Below are positions 1 to 8,026 of a stretch of DNA of 64,000 bases, one piece after another. The translations under genes were made by a program, and so were the position numbers. Under the pieces are notes generated by a model that was not told the DNA's origin, searched no databases, and saw only the letters and a program-made list of their open reading frames with translations. This stretch comes from Sphaerochaeta sp. (GTDB lineage: Bacteria > Spirochaetota > Spirochaetia > Sphaerochaetales > Sphaerochaetaceae): NCBI GenBank assembly GCA_022482495.1, contig JAKVPA010000006.1, positions 1-64,000 on the forward strand, written 5' to 3'. Each line of letters opens with the position of its first letter. Within the stretch, counting starts at the first letter, position 1.

Positions 1-68
1 GCGAAAGGACTCGAACCTTCGATATCTTGCACCCAAAGCAAGCGCCATAGCCGCTAGGCAACGCCCCG
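1..68 (-). tRNA. tRNA-Pro (anticodon TGG), 3' end cut by window edge
   Basis: Read on the minus strand this is a tRNA: 5' acceptor strand CGGGGCG, TT at positions 8-9, a D arm, an anticodon stem CTTGC/GCAAG closing the loop TTTGGGT (anticodon TGG, with the G37 usual for proline tRNAs), and a T arm with loop TTCGAGT. The 3' acceptor strand and tail lie outside the window, so the acceptor stem cannot be checked. It should decode CCN proline codons, mainly CCA. Confidence 0.88.
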
Positions 69-88
69 AGAAACGGGAGTATCATACC

Positions 89-118
89 TTGCTTGCGCTT
101 CGGACGTCAAGGTAATAC
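89..118 (+). promoter_or_regulatory. Promoter of nth, predicted leaderless
   Basis: TTGCTT (-35), 18 bases, TAATAC (-10). Only nine bases separate the -10 from the nth ATG at 128 and no Shine-Dalgarno is present, so the transcript would start within about three bases of the start codon. Confidence 0.5.
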
Positions 119-127
119 GATGGTTGC

Positions 128-763
128 ATGCGTGATGTCATCCATACCATCTACGACATTCTGGATCGTACCAGTCCCAAGGAAATCCGTTTTCTCAAGG
201 AAACGGATCCCTTCCGGTTCCTCTGCCAGGTGGTGTTGTCCGCCCAGACCACCGATGAAGCGGTCAACGAAGTCTCAAAACAATTGTTTACGTTGTTTCC
301 GGACCGACATTCCCTGGCCGTCGCCGATCCCGCTGATGTGGAACGCGTCATTCATCGTCTGGGATTCTTCCGTGCCAAGGCAAAGCATTTGATCGCCCTG
401 GCCAACGCGCTGGATGGCGAGGACATCCCTAGGGATATTTCCGGGCTTTGTGCGCTTCCCGGGGTGGGGCGCAAGACGGCGAATTGTTATCTTGGTGACA
501 TTATGGGCCAGCCCGCGGTCATCGTGGACACCCATTTCGCCCGGGTGGTGCGACGCTTGGGCTTGGTGGACTCCACCGATCCCACCATCGTTGAACGGGA
601 AATCCGTTCGGTTCTGGAGCCGGAGAAATGGTATCGTTTCTCCATGACGGCAAACCTGTTTGGACGGACGGTATGCCACGCCAAGCGGCCATCCTGTGAT
701 ACCTGTCCGTTGGCTACGCTTTGCCCTTCCAAAGACGCCGTTCGGAACGTACCGTCCACGTGA
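128..763 (+). CDS. nth: Endonuclease III (DNA glycosylase/AP lyase)
   Basis: Base-excision repair enzyme that removes oxidised pyrimidines and nicks at abasic sites. The 211-residue length is normal for the family. It shows the helix-hairpin-helix LPGVGRKTA (about residues 112-120), the catalytic Asp region VDTHFARV just after it, and a C-terminal [4Fe-4S] loop with four cysteines in C-x6-C-x2-C-x5-C spacing (about 185-201). There is no Shine-Dalgarno; the start is set by homology (MRDVIHTIYD) and a close upstream -10 box. The last 50 bases overlap the end of the convergent gene on the other strand. Confidence 0.95.
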   Translation: MRDVIHTIYDILDRTSPKEIRFLKETDPFRFLCQVVLSAQTTDEAVNEVSKQLFTLFPDRHSLAVADPADVERVIHRLGFFRAKAKHLIALANALDGEDIPRDISGLCALPGVGRKTANCYLGDIMGQPAVIVDTHFARVVRRLGLVDSTDPTIVEREIRSVLEPEKWYRFSMTANLFGRTVCHAKRPSCDTCPLATLCPSKDAVRNVPST

Positions 764-1154
764 CCCTCCATGGCTCCCAGGAAATCTCCAGCCGCATCAG
801 ACGGAAATCGGTGATGGCCGGAAGCGTAATCTTCTCTGTGTCCACCTGTTTCGAGCAGAGATAGATGCCGGAGATTGGATCGGCAATGTCCAAAGCGCCA
901 TACATTGTTTCCAACCCGGTGACGGGAAGGACCAGCATGCCATGGGTGAAGACGGAAGAAGGCGCGATGATTCCCGTCTGGGGAGCCGGAACAAGGGAAG
1001 GGGGTTCCTCTTTTCCCGTCGTTCCCAGCAGAACCACAGGGGGGAGCGCCCGTGTCGTCGGTTCTCCACTGTGCCGGAACAGCCAGGTCCGGAGGCGATT
1101 CACCTGTTTTGCGCATTCCTCGGGCACCCGAAGCGCCCACCATCTCTCCATCAT
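714..1154 (-). CDS. Conserved-looking hypothetical protein
   Basis: A 146-residue protein with no family I recognise. It begins MMERWWALRVPEE, has no signal peptide or membrane segment, and contains a Pro/Thr-rich middle before a Trp-rich C-terminus (SWEPWRVTWTV). I accept it as real for three reasons: it fills the only sizeable gap between nth and rpmB, no plus-strand frame is a better candidate, and the ATG at 1154 lies seven bases after a good -10 box, the arrangement seen for other genes here. An ATG at 1151 is equally possible, and an upstream ATG at 1166 has a GGAG too close to it. Its stop lies 50 bases inside nth. Confidence 0.55.
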   Translation of the reverse strand: MMERWWALRVPEECAKQVNRLRTWLFRHSGEPTTRALPPVVLLGTTGKEEPPSLVPAPQTGIIAPSSVFTHGMLVLPVTGLETMYGALDIADPISGIYLCSKQVDTEKITLPAITDFRLMRLEISWEPWRVTWTVRSERRLWKGKA

Positions 1155-1161
1155 GACATTC

Positions 1162-1190
1162 ACCATACTCCAAAAGGGTTCGGGAGGGAA
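1162..1190 (-). promoter_or_regulatory. Promoter of the hypothetical gene, predicted leaderless
   Basis: On the minus strand: TTCCCT, 17 bases, TATGGT, then seven bases to the ATG at 1154. The -35 is weak by E. coli rules. Confidence 0.4.
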
Positions 1191-1209
1191 GATTTTTAGC
1201 GCTTCGGTC

Positions 1210-1239
1210 TTTACACGACCCCCTGTTATCTGCTATGGT
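1210..1239 (+). promoter_or_regulatory. Possible promoter for rpmB
   Basis: TTTACA, 18 bases, TATGGT. It would give a leader of about 95 bases ahead of rpmB, in which I see no strong structure. Confidence 0.4.
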
Positions 1240-1339
1240 TCCATAAGTTACGGGTCACCTGTGGCTCATTGCTCCATGCTCAAGCAACTGCCGATGGTGT
1301 CTCCTCGTTGAAAACGTTTCGGATAAGGTGGATATAACT

Positions 1340-1570
1340 ATGGCACGGAGATGTGATATTTGTGGAAAAGGCACTCAGTTCGGACAGATCGTAACCCACA
1401 AGGGACAGGCTAAGAAGAAGGGTGGTGTCGGTCAGCACATCGGCGTTTGCAGCAAGCGTGAATTCCGTCCCAATCTCGTGACGGTGAAAGCCCTTGTCGA
1501 CGGCAAGCCGAAGACACTGAAAGTATGCACCCGCTGCCTGCGCAGCGGCTTGGTGGAAAAGCGCGTCTGA
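1340..1570 (+). CDS. rpmB: 50S ribosomal protein L28, zinc-binding form
   Basis: Structural protein of the large ribosomal subunit. At 76 residues it has the L28 signature MARRCDICGKG, VCSKREFRPNL-like central block and KVCTRCLRSG near the end. Two CxxC pairs make it the four-cysteine zinc-ribbon type. The ATG at 1340 is preceded by GGATAAGGTGG at good distance; the in-frame GTG twelve bases earlier lies inside that ribosome site and is not the start. It is monocistronic, ending at a clear hairpin terminator. Confidence 0.97.
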   Translation: MARRCDICGKGTQFGQIVTHKGQAKKKGGVGQHIGVCSKREFRPNLVTVKALVDGKPKTLKVCTRCLRSGLVEKRV

Positions 1571-1592
1571 TCCTGCCTTTTCCCGACGCTGT

Positions 1593-1617
1593 AAGAGCCC
1601 CACGTGGGCTCTTTTTT
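1593..1617 (+). terminator. Rho-independent terminator of rpmB
   Basis: Perfect 8-bp stem AAGAGCCC/GGGCTCTT with a five-base loop, running directly into a T tract. Confidence 0.9.
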
Positions 1618-1651
1618 GTATCATGGCAAGAACGAAAACCTGGAGGGAATC

Positions 1652-4030
1652 GTGAAGGATATCCGGCTTCACAGTGTGGAAAGTTCCGCGTTGGTGTCCA
1701 AAGAGGGATGCGGCCGCCTGTGCCGCATTGTGCGTGAAGGGAAGGAACAACACTGCGTGTTCGTGTTGTCTGTAATGCGATCCCTGGACTATGAGATGGG
1801 GTCGCTTCTGGAAAGCGCCAAAAACCATGATGAACGACTCTGGTCCTCGTTGGAAAAACGCAGTGAGGAATGGTCCTCTTTGGTAGACAGCTTGCTGGAT
1901 CGGGACGGCGCCGTGATGGTTTCCCAACGCATCAAGCAAGGCTTTTCTGATATCGAGGATCTTTTAAAGGCCATCTGGCTGACCGGATACGTATCCAGCG
2001 GATCGGTCAACTTTGTCGACAAGTTGCTCTCTTCCTGGATGGCGGACATCATCTGCCATTATTTTGTGCTTTCCGGCTGTGGAGACGCGGATATCGCTTC
2101 TTATGACCAGGTCGTCGCCCATCCGGTGACGAAAACGCGCGCGTTGTTCGTCTATGGGATTCTCTCACAGGAAGACGTTGAGGAGAAAACAGCCCAGCTT
2201 GCCCCACTTTTCGAAGCAAGCGGGGTGACATTCTGGAACACCAAAGGATTGCTCCGGACCGCGGACATCAATGAGGTGCCTTCCGCCAAGGTGATTACCC
2301 ATCTGTCCTATGTGGAAGCGACGGAACTGTCGTTCTTCGGCGCTCCCATCATCCATCCCCACGCATTGCTGCCCGCCATGCAGGCAGGGATTGACGTATG
2401 CCTGCGCTCCTGGTACGAGGAAGAAAACCCCGGGACGGTGGTCAGTACCCGGCAGGATGGCGGAGAATCACCGGTAGGAGTGCGAGGCTTCTCTATCATC
2501 CACCACATCGCGTTGATCAACGTGGAAGGAGCCGGCATGAGCGGCGTCCGCTTGATCGCCAGCCGGCTGTTCACCGCTCTGGGCGAAGTGGGAATCTCCG
2601 TCATTTTGATCACCCAGGCGTCCAGTGAGTATTCCATCTGTTTTGCCGTGATGGACAGTGAGGCGGAGCTTGCCTGCCGTACCGCCCGAACGGTGTTCTC
2701 CAAGGAATTGGAGGGCGGACAGATCCACCAGGTGGAAAGCGAATCGGATTGCGCCATCCTTGCCGCCGTCGGCCAGGAGATGAAGAGCCAGATCGGTATT
2801 GCCGGAAAGTTCTTCTCCTCCCTTGCCAAGGCCAAGGTCAACATTCGCGCCATCGCCCAGGGATCCAGTGAAAGCAACATCAGCGTCGTCATTAAAAGCG
2901 ACGATTCCACCCGCGCGCTCCGCGCCCTGCACGCCGGATTCTTCCTGTCCATGCAGGCTATTTCGGTGGGCTTGATCGGTCCAGGGAACATCGGCGGAAC
3001 GTTGCTTGACCAGATCGCCCAGCAGAAGGAACGGCTCAACCAACAGTTCGGCCTGGACATCCGTATCCGCGCCATCGCCAATTCCAAGCGGATGCTGCTG
3101 AATGACGAAGGGGTTGACCTTGACCATTGGAGAGATGAACTGGCCAAAGCCACCGAACCGTTTGACATGAATAAATTCGTCACCCATGTCGGCGTGACGT
3201 ACTTCCCGCACAGCGCCATCGTGGACTGCACAACCAGCGCGTCCATCGCCGAAGAGTATGTCAACTTTCTTTCCCATGGCATCCACGTCATCACGCCGAA
3301 CAAGAAGGCGGGGACGGCCCCGTATCCGTATTACGCCAAGATTTTCCAAACCTGCGTGAAGACGGGAAGCAGATTCCTGTATGAAACCACCGTAGGGGCT
3401 GCGCTCCCTGTGATCTGCACGCTGAAGGATCTGGTGCAGACCGGCGACCGGGTACACCGCATCGAGGGAATTGTCAGCGGCACGTTGGCATGGTTGTTCA
3501 ACAACTATGACGGCACCACACCGTTTTCAGACCTGGTGCGCAAGGCGAAGGAGTTGGGATACACCGAGCCGGATCCCCGGGATGATCTGTCCGGGATGGA
3601 TGTCGGCAGGAAGACAGTCATCCTTGCCAGGGAACTGGGATTCCATACCGAAGTGACGGACATCCCCATCGAGAGTCTTGTCCCCAAGGAAATGCGCGGG
3701 ATGTCGCTGGAAGTGTTCATGAAGAATCTTTCCTTGTTGGATGAGCCGATGAAGAAGCGGTACGAAGCGGCGGCGAAGAAGGGCATGCGGCTCCGGTATG
3801 TGGGGTTCGTTGATGAACAAGGGCAGTGTCAGGCTTCCCTGAGGGAATACCCCTTTGATCATCCGTTCTCCCAGGCCACCGGTACGGATAACGTGATCCT
3901 GTTCTCCACCGACCGGTATCTTGAGCAACCGTTGGTCATCAAAGGACCGGGAGCGGGGAGGGATGTCACCGCCGGTGGCGTCTTCTCCGATCTGCTCCGG
4001 CTCGGCGCCTATTTGGGCGCGCGTATCTGA
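1652..4030 (+). CDS. Homoserine dehydrogenase with degenerate aspartokinase-like N-domain and ACT region
   Basis: Bifunctional-type aspartokinase/homoserine dehydrogenase architecture, 792 residues. The C-terminal dehydrogenase (from about residue 438) is intact: Rossmann loop GLIGPGNIGG, TPNKKAGTAP, the substrate-site block IEGIVSGTLAW and GYTEPDPRDDLSGMDVGRK. It reduces aspartate semialdehyde to homoserine for threonine/methionine synthesis. The N-terminal kinase domain keeps only its rear part (LSYVEATELSFFGAPIIHP near residue 217, then NPGTVVS) and lacks both the KFGGTS phosphate-binding motif and the GRGGSD-type motif. ACT domains follow (about 285-430). The kinase is probably inactive, leaving an allosteric scaffold. 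Start GTG 1652 has GGAGGG five bases ahead; an earlier in-frame GTG lies in the rpmB terminator. thrC follows ten bases later. Confidence 0.9.
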   Translation: MKDIRLHSVESSALVSKEGCGRLCRIVREGKEQHCVFVLSVMRSLDYEMGSLLESAKNHDERLWSSLEKRSEEWSSLVDSLLDRDGAVMVSQRIKQGFSDIEDLLKAIWLTGYVSSGSVNFVDKLLSSWMADIICHYFVLSGCGDADIASYDQVVAHPVTKTRALFVYGILSQEDVEEKTAQLAPLFEASGVTFWNTKGLLRTADINEVPSAKVITHLSYVEATELSFFGAPIIHPHALLPAMQAGIDVCLRSWYEEENPGTVVSTRQDGGESPVGVRGFSIIHHIALINVEGAGMSGVRLIASRLFTALGEVGISVILITQASSEYSICFAVMDSEAELACRTARTVFSKELEGGQIHQVESESDCAILAAVGQEMKSQIGIAGKFFSSLAKAKVNIRAIAQGSSESNISVVIKSDDSTRALRALHAGFFLSMQAISVGLIGPGNIGGTLLDQIAQQKERLNQQFGLDIRIRAIANSKRMLLNDEGVDLDHWRDELAKATEPFDMNKFVTHVGVTYFPHSAIVDCTTSASIAEEYVNFLSHGIHVITPNKKAGTAPYPYYAKIFQTCVKTGSRFLYETTVGAALPVICTLKDLVQTGDRVHRIEGIVSGTLAWLFNNYDGTTPFSDLVRKAKELGYTEPDPRDDLSGMDVGRKTVILARELGFHTEVTDIPIESLVPKEMRGMSLEVFMKNLSLLDEPMKKRYEAAAKKGMRLRYVGFVDEQGQCQASLREYPFDHPFSQATGTDNVILFSTDRYLEQPLVIKGPGAGRDVTAGGVFSDLLRLGAYLGARI

Positions 4031-4040
4031 GGAGGCAACC

Positions 4041-5306
4041 ATGCAGTTCATTTCCACACGAAAACAAGCGAAACCGGTAACCGCCAGCAAGGCGATCCTG
4101 CAGGGATTGGCGGAGGATGGTGGCCTGTATGTGCCCGAGTCGTTCCCGACGCTTCGGGCGCTCCCTGTCGGGGAGATTTCCAGCTATCCGGAATTCGCCT
4201 ATGAGATGCTTGCGCCATTTTTCCAAGGGGATGCCCTCCAAGGAGATCTGGCGGATATCTGCGTGGACGCGTTCGATTTCCCCATCGTTCTGCATCCGCT
4301 TGCCAATGAACGGTGTGTCCTGGAACTGTTCCACGGACCGACCTGCGCGTTCAAGGATTTCGGAGCCCGTTTCCTTGCCTGTTCGATGGAACGGCTTTTG
4401 GAGAAACATGGACGGAAGCTGACCATTCTGGTGGCGACCAGCGGGGATACCGGTGGTGCCGTCGCGGCGGCGTTCTACGGAAGGAAAGGCATCACCGTCA
4501 AGGTGCTGTTCCCCAAGGGGAGAGTCAGCCAGCGGCAGAAGCAACAGCTTACCTGTTGGGGCGGAAACATCCAGAGTTATGAGGTGGACGGCTCGTTTGA
4601 TGACTGTCAGAAGATGGTCAAACAGGCGTTCATGGACAAGAGCCTGTCCTCCTGGGGGCTTTCCAGCGCCAACAGCATCAACCTGGGGCGTCTGCTTCCC
4701 CAGAGCGTCTACTACGCCTACGCGGCGTATCTGTTCCAGGCTTCCTATGGGAAACGACCCATCTTCATCGTGCCCAGCGGAAACGTCGGCAACTGCACCG
4801 GCGCCTACTGGGCCCACATGATGGGCGCTCCGATCCAGAGGATTTCCTTGGCGGTCAACGCCAACAGAACGATGGTTGATTATCTTGAGACCGGAATCTA
4901 CAAGCCGCATCCCAGTGTCCAGACACTTGCCAACGCCATGGATGTCGGGGCCCCGAGCAACATGGAACGGCTTCTGTCCCTCTACCCGGATTTCGACCAG
5001 TTCCAACGGATGGTTTCGGCAACCAGCGTCAGTGATGAAGAGATCAAGGAAACGATTACGGCGACGTATCAGGAATGCGGCTACATCCTCTGTCCGCACA
5101 CCGCGACGGCGGAGTATGTGCGGAGGACGAAGTTCGCAAGCGATCCGACGATCATCGTTTCCACGGCGCACCCGGCCAAATTCAACACTATTGTTGAACC
5201 GTTGATCGGCACTCCTGTTCCGGTTCCCCCTGCCTTGCAACGGCTGTTGGACAAACCGACCCAGTACACGGACATCGGGACGGATTACCACGAACTGTTT
5301 GTGTGA
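4041..5306 (+). CDS. thrC: Threonine synthase
   Basis: PLP enzyme converting O-phosphohomoserine to threonine, the last step after the upstream dehydrogenase. 421 residues. Clear threonine-synthase features: the N-terminal LAEDGGLYVPE block, the Schiff-base lysine in GPTCAFKDFGARF, the phosphate-binding ATSGDTGGAVAAAF, and FIVPSGNVGNCTGAYWA. AGGAGG stands just before the ATG at 4041, and it is cotranscribed with the upstream gene. No homoserine kinase is seen next to it. Its stop abuts the convergent aldolase stop with no gap. Confidence 0.96.
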   Translation: MQFISTRKQAKPVTASKAILQGLAEDGGLYVPESFPTLRALPVGEISSYPEFAYEMLAPFFQGDALQGDLADICVDAFDFPIVLHPLANERCVLELFHGPTCAFKDFGARFLACSMERLLEKHGRKLTILVATSGDTGGAVAAAFYGRKGITVKVLFPKGRVSQRQKQQLTCWGGNIQSYEVDGSFDDCQKMVKQAFMDKSLSSWGLSSANSINLGRLLPQSVYYAYAAYLFQASYGKRPIFIVPSGNVGNCTGAYWAHMMGAPIQRISLAVNANRTMVDYLETGIYKPHPSVQTLANAMDVGAPSNMERLLSLYPDFDQFQRMVSATSVSDEEIKETITATYQECGYILCPHTATAEYVRRTKFASDPTIIVSTAHPAKFNTIVEPLIGTPVPVPPALQRLLDKPTQYTDIGTDYHELFV

Positions 5307-5966
5307 TCAGGATTCCAGTTCGTTGCGCTGGGCATCGGTCAGTGGACGATAGGTGAACCCCTTTGCTTCCATGCCTCGGGTGATGGTCGTCATCTGGGCC
5401 GCTCGCTCCAAGACATCCATTTTCTCAAATGCCAGGAGCAACGTGTCCGCCACGGTGACGATGCCATGGTTTTGCAACAGAAGGACATCCGCTTTGCCGC
5501 TTGCTTCGGCTACCTTCTTCGCCAACTCCACCGTGCCTTGCTTGGCGTAGGGAACGACCAGCGGATTCCGAAGAAGGTAATAGCCCTCGGCGGTGATGTG
5601 GGTGTCGATCGGGCAGGAGGCGTCATTGCCGTCCAACGCGGTGAACGAGGTGGCGTACACCGGGTGGGCGTGCACTACGGCGTTGATATCCGGTCGTTGC
5701 AACAGGATCCTCCGGTGCATTTCCGTCTCGATGCTCAATTTGTTGTCTGGTGTCAGGTTTTCCCCTTCCAGCGTAACGATGGCGATCTCCACGGCGCGGA
5801 GCCTGCTTTTGTCCAGCGAGGTCGGGGTGATGCAGAACAGCCCGCCGGGAAGCCGCATGCTGATGTTGCCCCCTCCGGCGGTGGTCAGCCCCCGTTCGTA
5901 CAGACGCGCCATGAAACGCGCCACTTCCCTTCGTTCCAGAATAAATGCGGTTTTTTCGTCAAACAT
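5307..5966 (-). CDS. Class II (zinc) aldolase, L-fuculose-phosphate aldolase-like
   Basis: Zinc-dependent aldolase/adducin-fold enzyme splitting a sugar phosphate into dihydroxyacetone phosphate and an aldehyde. 219 residues. Visible family features: GGNISMRL near residue 30, the acidic ETEMHRRIL segment, the zinc pair HAHPVYATSF and a third zinc ligand in LLQNHGIVTV. Fuculose-1-phosphate and related substrates are possible; the sequence alone does not decide. The ATG is two bases after the galK stop, so it is the last gene of the galactose train. The frame is open far upstream, but the homology begins at MFDEKTAFI. Confidence 0.88.
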   Translation of the reverse strand: MFDEKTAFILERREVARFMARLYERGLTTAGGGNISMRLPGGLFCITPTSLDKSRLRAVEIAIVTLEGENLTPDNKLSIETEMHRRILLQRPDINAVVHAHPVYATSFTALDGNDASCPIDTHITAEGYYLLRNPLVVPYAKQGTVELAKKVAEASGKADVLLLQNHGIVTVADTLLLAFEKMDVLERAAQMTTITRGMEAKGFTYRPLTDAQRNELES

Positions 5967-5967
5967 A

Positions 5968-7242
5968 TCAGTCAATGATTGCGCAGGTGCTCCTGCTGCG
6001 GATTCCCAGCACGGTGACGGACCCTTTCCCGAACACCGCTTCCATGCGCTGGGAGTAGGTGGAGAGCAGATCGTGCGGCACGTATGCCTGGATGGTGCCG
6101 CCAAAGCCACCTCCATGGACACGACAGGCTCCTTTGCCGCCCAAGATGGCCTTGGACAACGCCAAGGCGAGCGGGACGCCCTGATGCTTCCAGTCGCTGA
6201 TGGGATAGGCATTCTGCAGGAAACAGAACGAACTCTCCCCGCTTTCGTTGACCAGACGGAAATAGGTCTGGATGTCCTTGCGGGAAAGCGCTGCCAGCAT
6301 ATCGGAAACCCGCTGGGTGTCATTGAAGAAATGGTAGGCACGAAGGACGGCACGGTCATTGTCCACCTTTTCCCGCACTTCTGCGATATGGGAAAGGAAA
6401 TCCTCGTAGGGGACTTCCCTGAGTTGCTGTTTTCCAAAACAGGCGGCTACGGCACGCATTTCCGTTGGGACGGCGGCGTATTCGCCGGTAAGATTGGCGT
6501 GGTCCCCGCGGGTGTCGACGACGATCAAATCATAGCCGTAATCCTGGAAGTTGATGTTCACCGGGGTGATGACCGGATGGTTCTTGTCCTTGAAATCAAT
6601 GCCGACGATGCCGCCATGGGCGCATCCGATCTGATCCAGCAAGCCGGAGGGTTTTCCGAAGTACTCATTCTCGGCGTACTGACCGATCTGGGCCAGTTCC
6701 AACGGGGAGAGGGCGTCATGGGCGAAGAAATGGTTGAAGATTGTGGCGCAGAGCACTTCGATGGCCGCCGACGAGGAAAGTCCGGAGCCTTTCAGCACCC
6801 GGGTCGTCGTATTGGCTTTCCAGCCCCCGATGGCGACGCCCCGGTCATGGAACGCCTTGGCGATGCCACGGACCAGCGAGTTGGTGGTGTTCTTTTCATC
6901 CGTATGGACGGAGAGGTCGGAGATGTCCACCTTGACGACGGGGAATCCTTCGCTGGCAACAACCACTTTCCCGTCATCACTTTTGCTGGCCGCCCCAATG
7001 GTATCCAGGTTGATCGTCGCGGCAAGAACTTGGCCCAGGTTGTGGTCGGTGTGGTTTCCTCCCAGTTCGCTCCTTCCGGCGGTGGAGAACAGTGAAGCGT
7101 TCTTCTCGCCGAACAGACGGTCATGCTCCAACAGCAGATGGATCATCCGCTGGTCCATTTCCTTGGCGTCATACGCATTGCCGTACAACGCGGGGTACGC
7201 TGTATGGAGCGCACCTTCCTTCACCTCATTGAGATTCGCCAT
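5968..7242 (-). CDS. galK: Galactokinase (GHMP family)
   Basis: ATP-dependent kinase of the Leloir pathway, making galactose 1-phosphate. 424 residues. Motif 1 is GRSELGGNHTDHN, a variant of the usual sugar-binding GRVNLIGEHTDYN. Motif 2 is the ATP loop GSGLSSSAA and motif 3 is VHGGGFGGTIQA near the C-terminus. GGAGGGAAG precedes the ATG at 7242. Its start overlaps the end of the GalT-like gene by 17 bases, so the two are translationally coupled. The motif-1 changes leave some room for a related hexose as substrate. Confidence 0.92.
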   Translation of the reverse strand: MANLNEVKEGALHTAYPALYGNAYDAKEMDQRMIHLLLEHDRLFGEKNASLFSTAGRSELGGNHTDHNLGQVLAATINLDTIGAASKSDDGKVVVASEGFPVVKVDISDLSVHTDEKNTTNSLVRGIAKAFHDRGVAIGGWKANTTTRVLKGSGLSSSAAIEVLCATIFNHFFAHDALSPLELAQIGQYAENEYFGKPSGLLDQIGCAHGGIVGIDFKDKNHPVITPVNINFQDYGYDLIVVDTRGDHANLTGEYAAVPTEMRAVAACFGKQQLREVPYEDFLSHIAEVREKVDNDRAVLRAYHFFNDTQRVSDMLAALSRKDIQTYFRLVNESGESSFCFLQNAYPISDWKHQGVPLALALSKAILGGKGACRVHGGGFGGTIQAYVPHDLLSTYSQRMEAVFGKGSVTVLGIRSRSTCAIID

Positions 7243-8026
7243 ATCTTCCCTCCCGAAGCGCCCGTGCCGCCGCTTCCGGCGAGATGACGCAACTGTGCAT
7301 CGACAGTATGCCATACTCGAAGGGAAAATGCATCTGGTTTTCGATGGTGGGAATGAGATGCATATGCACCATGTGCCCATTTGTATGGTGTTGGTGCAGG
7401 CATTCCAGACGAAGGGACGGTCCTCCGGCAAGCGCGTCCAGCCGGGAGGCGGCGAGACGGCAGAGGGCGATGAACTGTTCCTCTTCCTGCTGCCTCATCT
7501 CATCCAACGCGCTGAAGGTCCGACGGGTAGGAATGACCAGCATTTCGTACGGGGTGGATGCCCAGTACGGTACGACAGCGGTCGCGGTTTCATTCTGTAC
7601 GACCACTCTGGTTCCCATTCCCCGTTCCCACCTGCCGTAATCGAGCAACAGCGGGGTGGTGTGAAGAGCAAAATAGTTCGCTTCTCCCTGAAGTTCCCTT
7701 GAGAGCGTATCCTTGGTCCCCTCATCATCCACCAATACCAGTTCCGACCCCGGGACGAAGCAGGCGGTTCCATCCCCGAGAAGCGCCAGATGGTCGCACA
7801 CCGTCTGGTCCCATCCCTGGGGAGCTGGAATCTTGGTGTACACCATGGCCTTGTGAACGATATGGAGCATTCCGTACGGACCCTCCGTCCGGGTGGATGG
7901 AGGATCGTCATCACTGAACGGCGCCAGCAGGGGATTTGCTGTTCCCTGGAGGATCCGAGGGATGGGAGAACCATCCTGGTAGCGCACCGGGCTTTCGTCC
8001 AGGGGATTGTATCTGATCTCGCTCAT
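7226..8026 (-). CDS. GalT-like uridylyltransferase homologue lacking the His-Pro-His active site
   Basis: 266 residues against about 350 for GalT. The C-terminal half aligns well by eye: VVPYWASTPYEMLVIPTR matches the GalT block after its LVDY segment, and GHMVHMHLIPT corresponds to the second HIT-domain metal site (HAHFYPP). The N-terminal half starts like GalT (YNPLDESP) but is short, and the nucleophile motif NPHPHGQ that should precede NYFALHTTPLLLDY is absent in this frame and the two others I checked. Position beside galK argues for a galactose-1-phosphate role; the missing histidine argues against the standard ping-pong mechanism. Its start lies 116 bases inside recQ. Confidence 0.7.
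   Translation of the reverse strand: MSEIRYNPLDESPVRYQDGSPIPRILQGTANPLLAPFSDDDPPSTRTEGPYGMLHIVHKAMVYTKIPAPQGWDQTVCDHLALLGDGTACFVPGSELVLVDDEGTKDTLSRELQGEANYFALHTTPLLLDYGRWERGMGTRVVVQNETATAVVPYWASTPYEMLVIPTRRTFSALDEMRQQEEEQFIALCRLAASRLDALAGGPSLRLECLHQHHTNGHMVHMHLIPTIENQMHFPFEYGILSMHSCVISPEAAARALREGRYGESQ

Noticed and set aside
487-1173. 228-codon minus-strand open frame
   Set aside because: Covers the 3' part of nth in a third frame; composition is shadow-like and a better minus-strand candidate (714-1154) exists.
1604-1651. Upstream GTG as start of the homoserine dehydrogenase gene
   Set aside because: It lies within the rpmB terminator hairpin and has no ribosome site; GTG 1652 has GGAGGG.
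5593-7095. 500-codon plus-strand open frame
   Set aside because: Shadow of the aldolase and galactokinase genes on the other strand.
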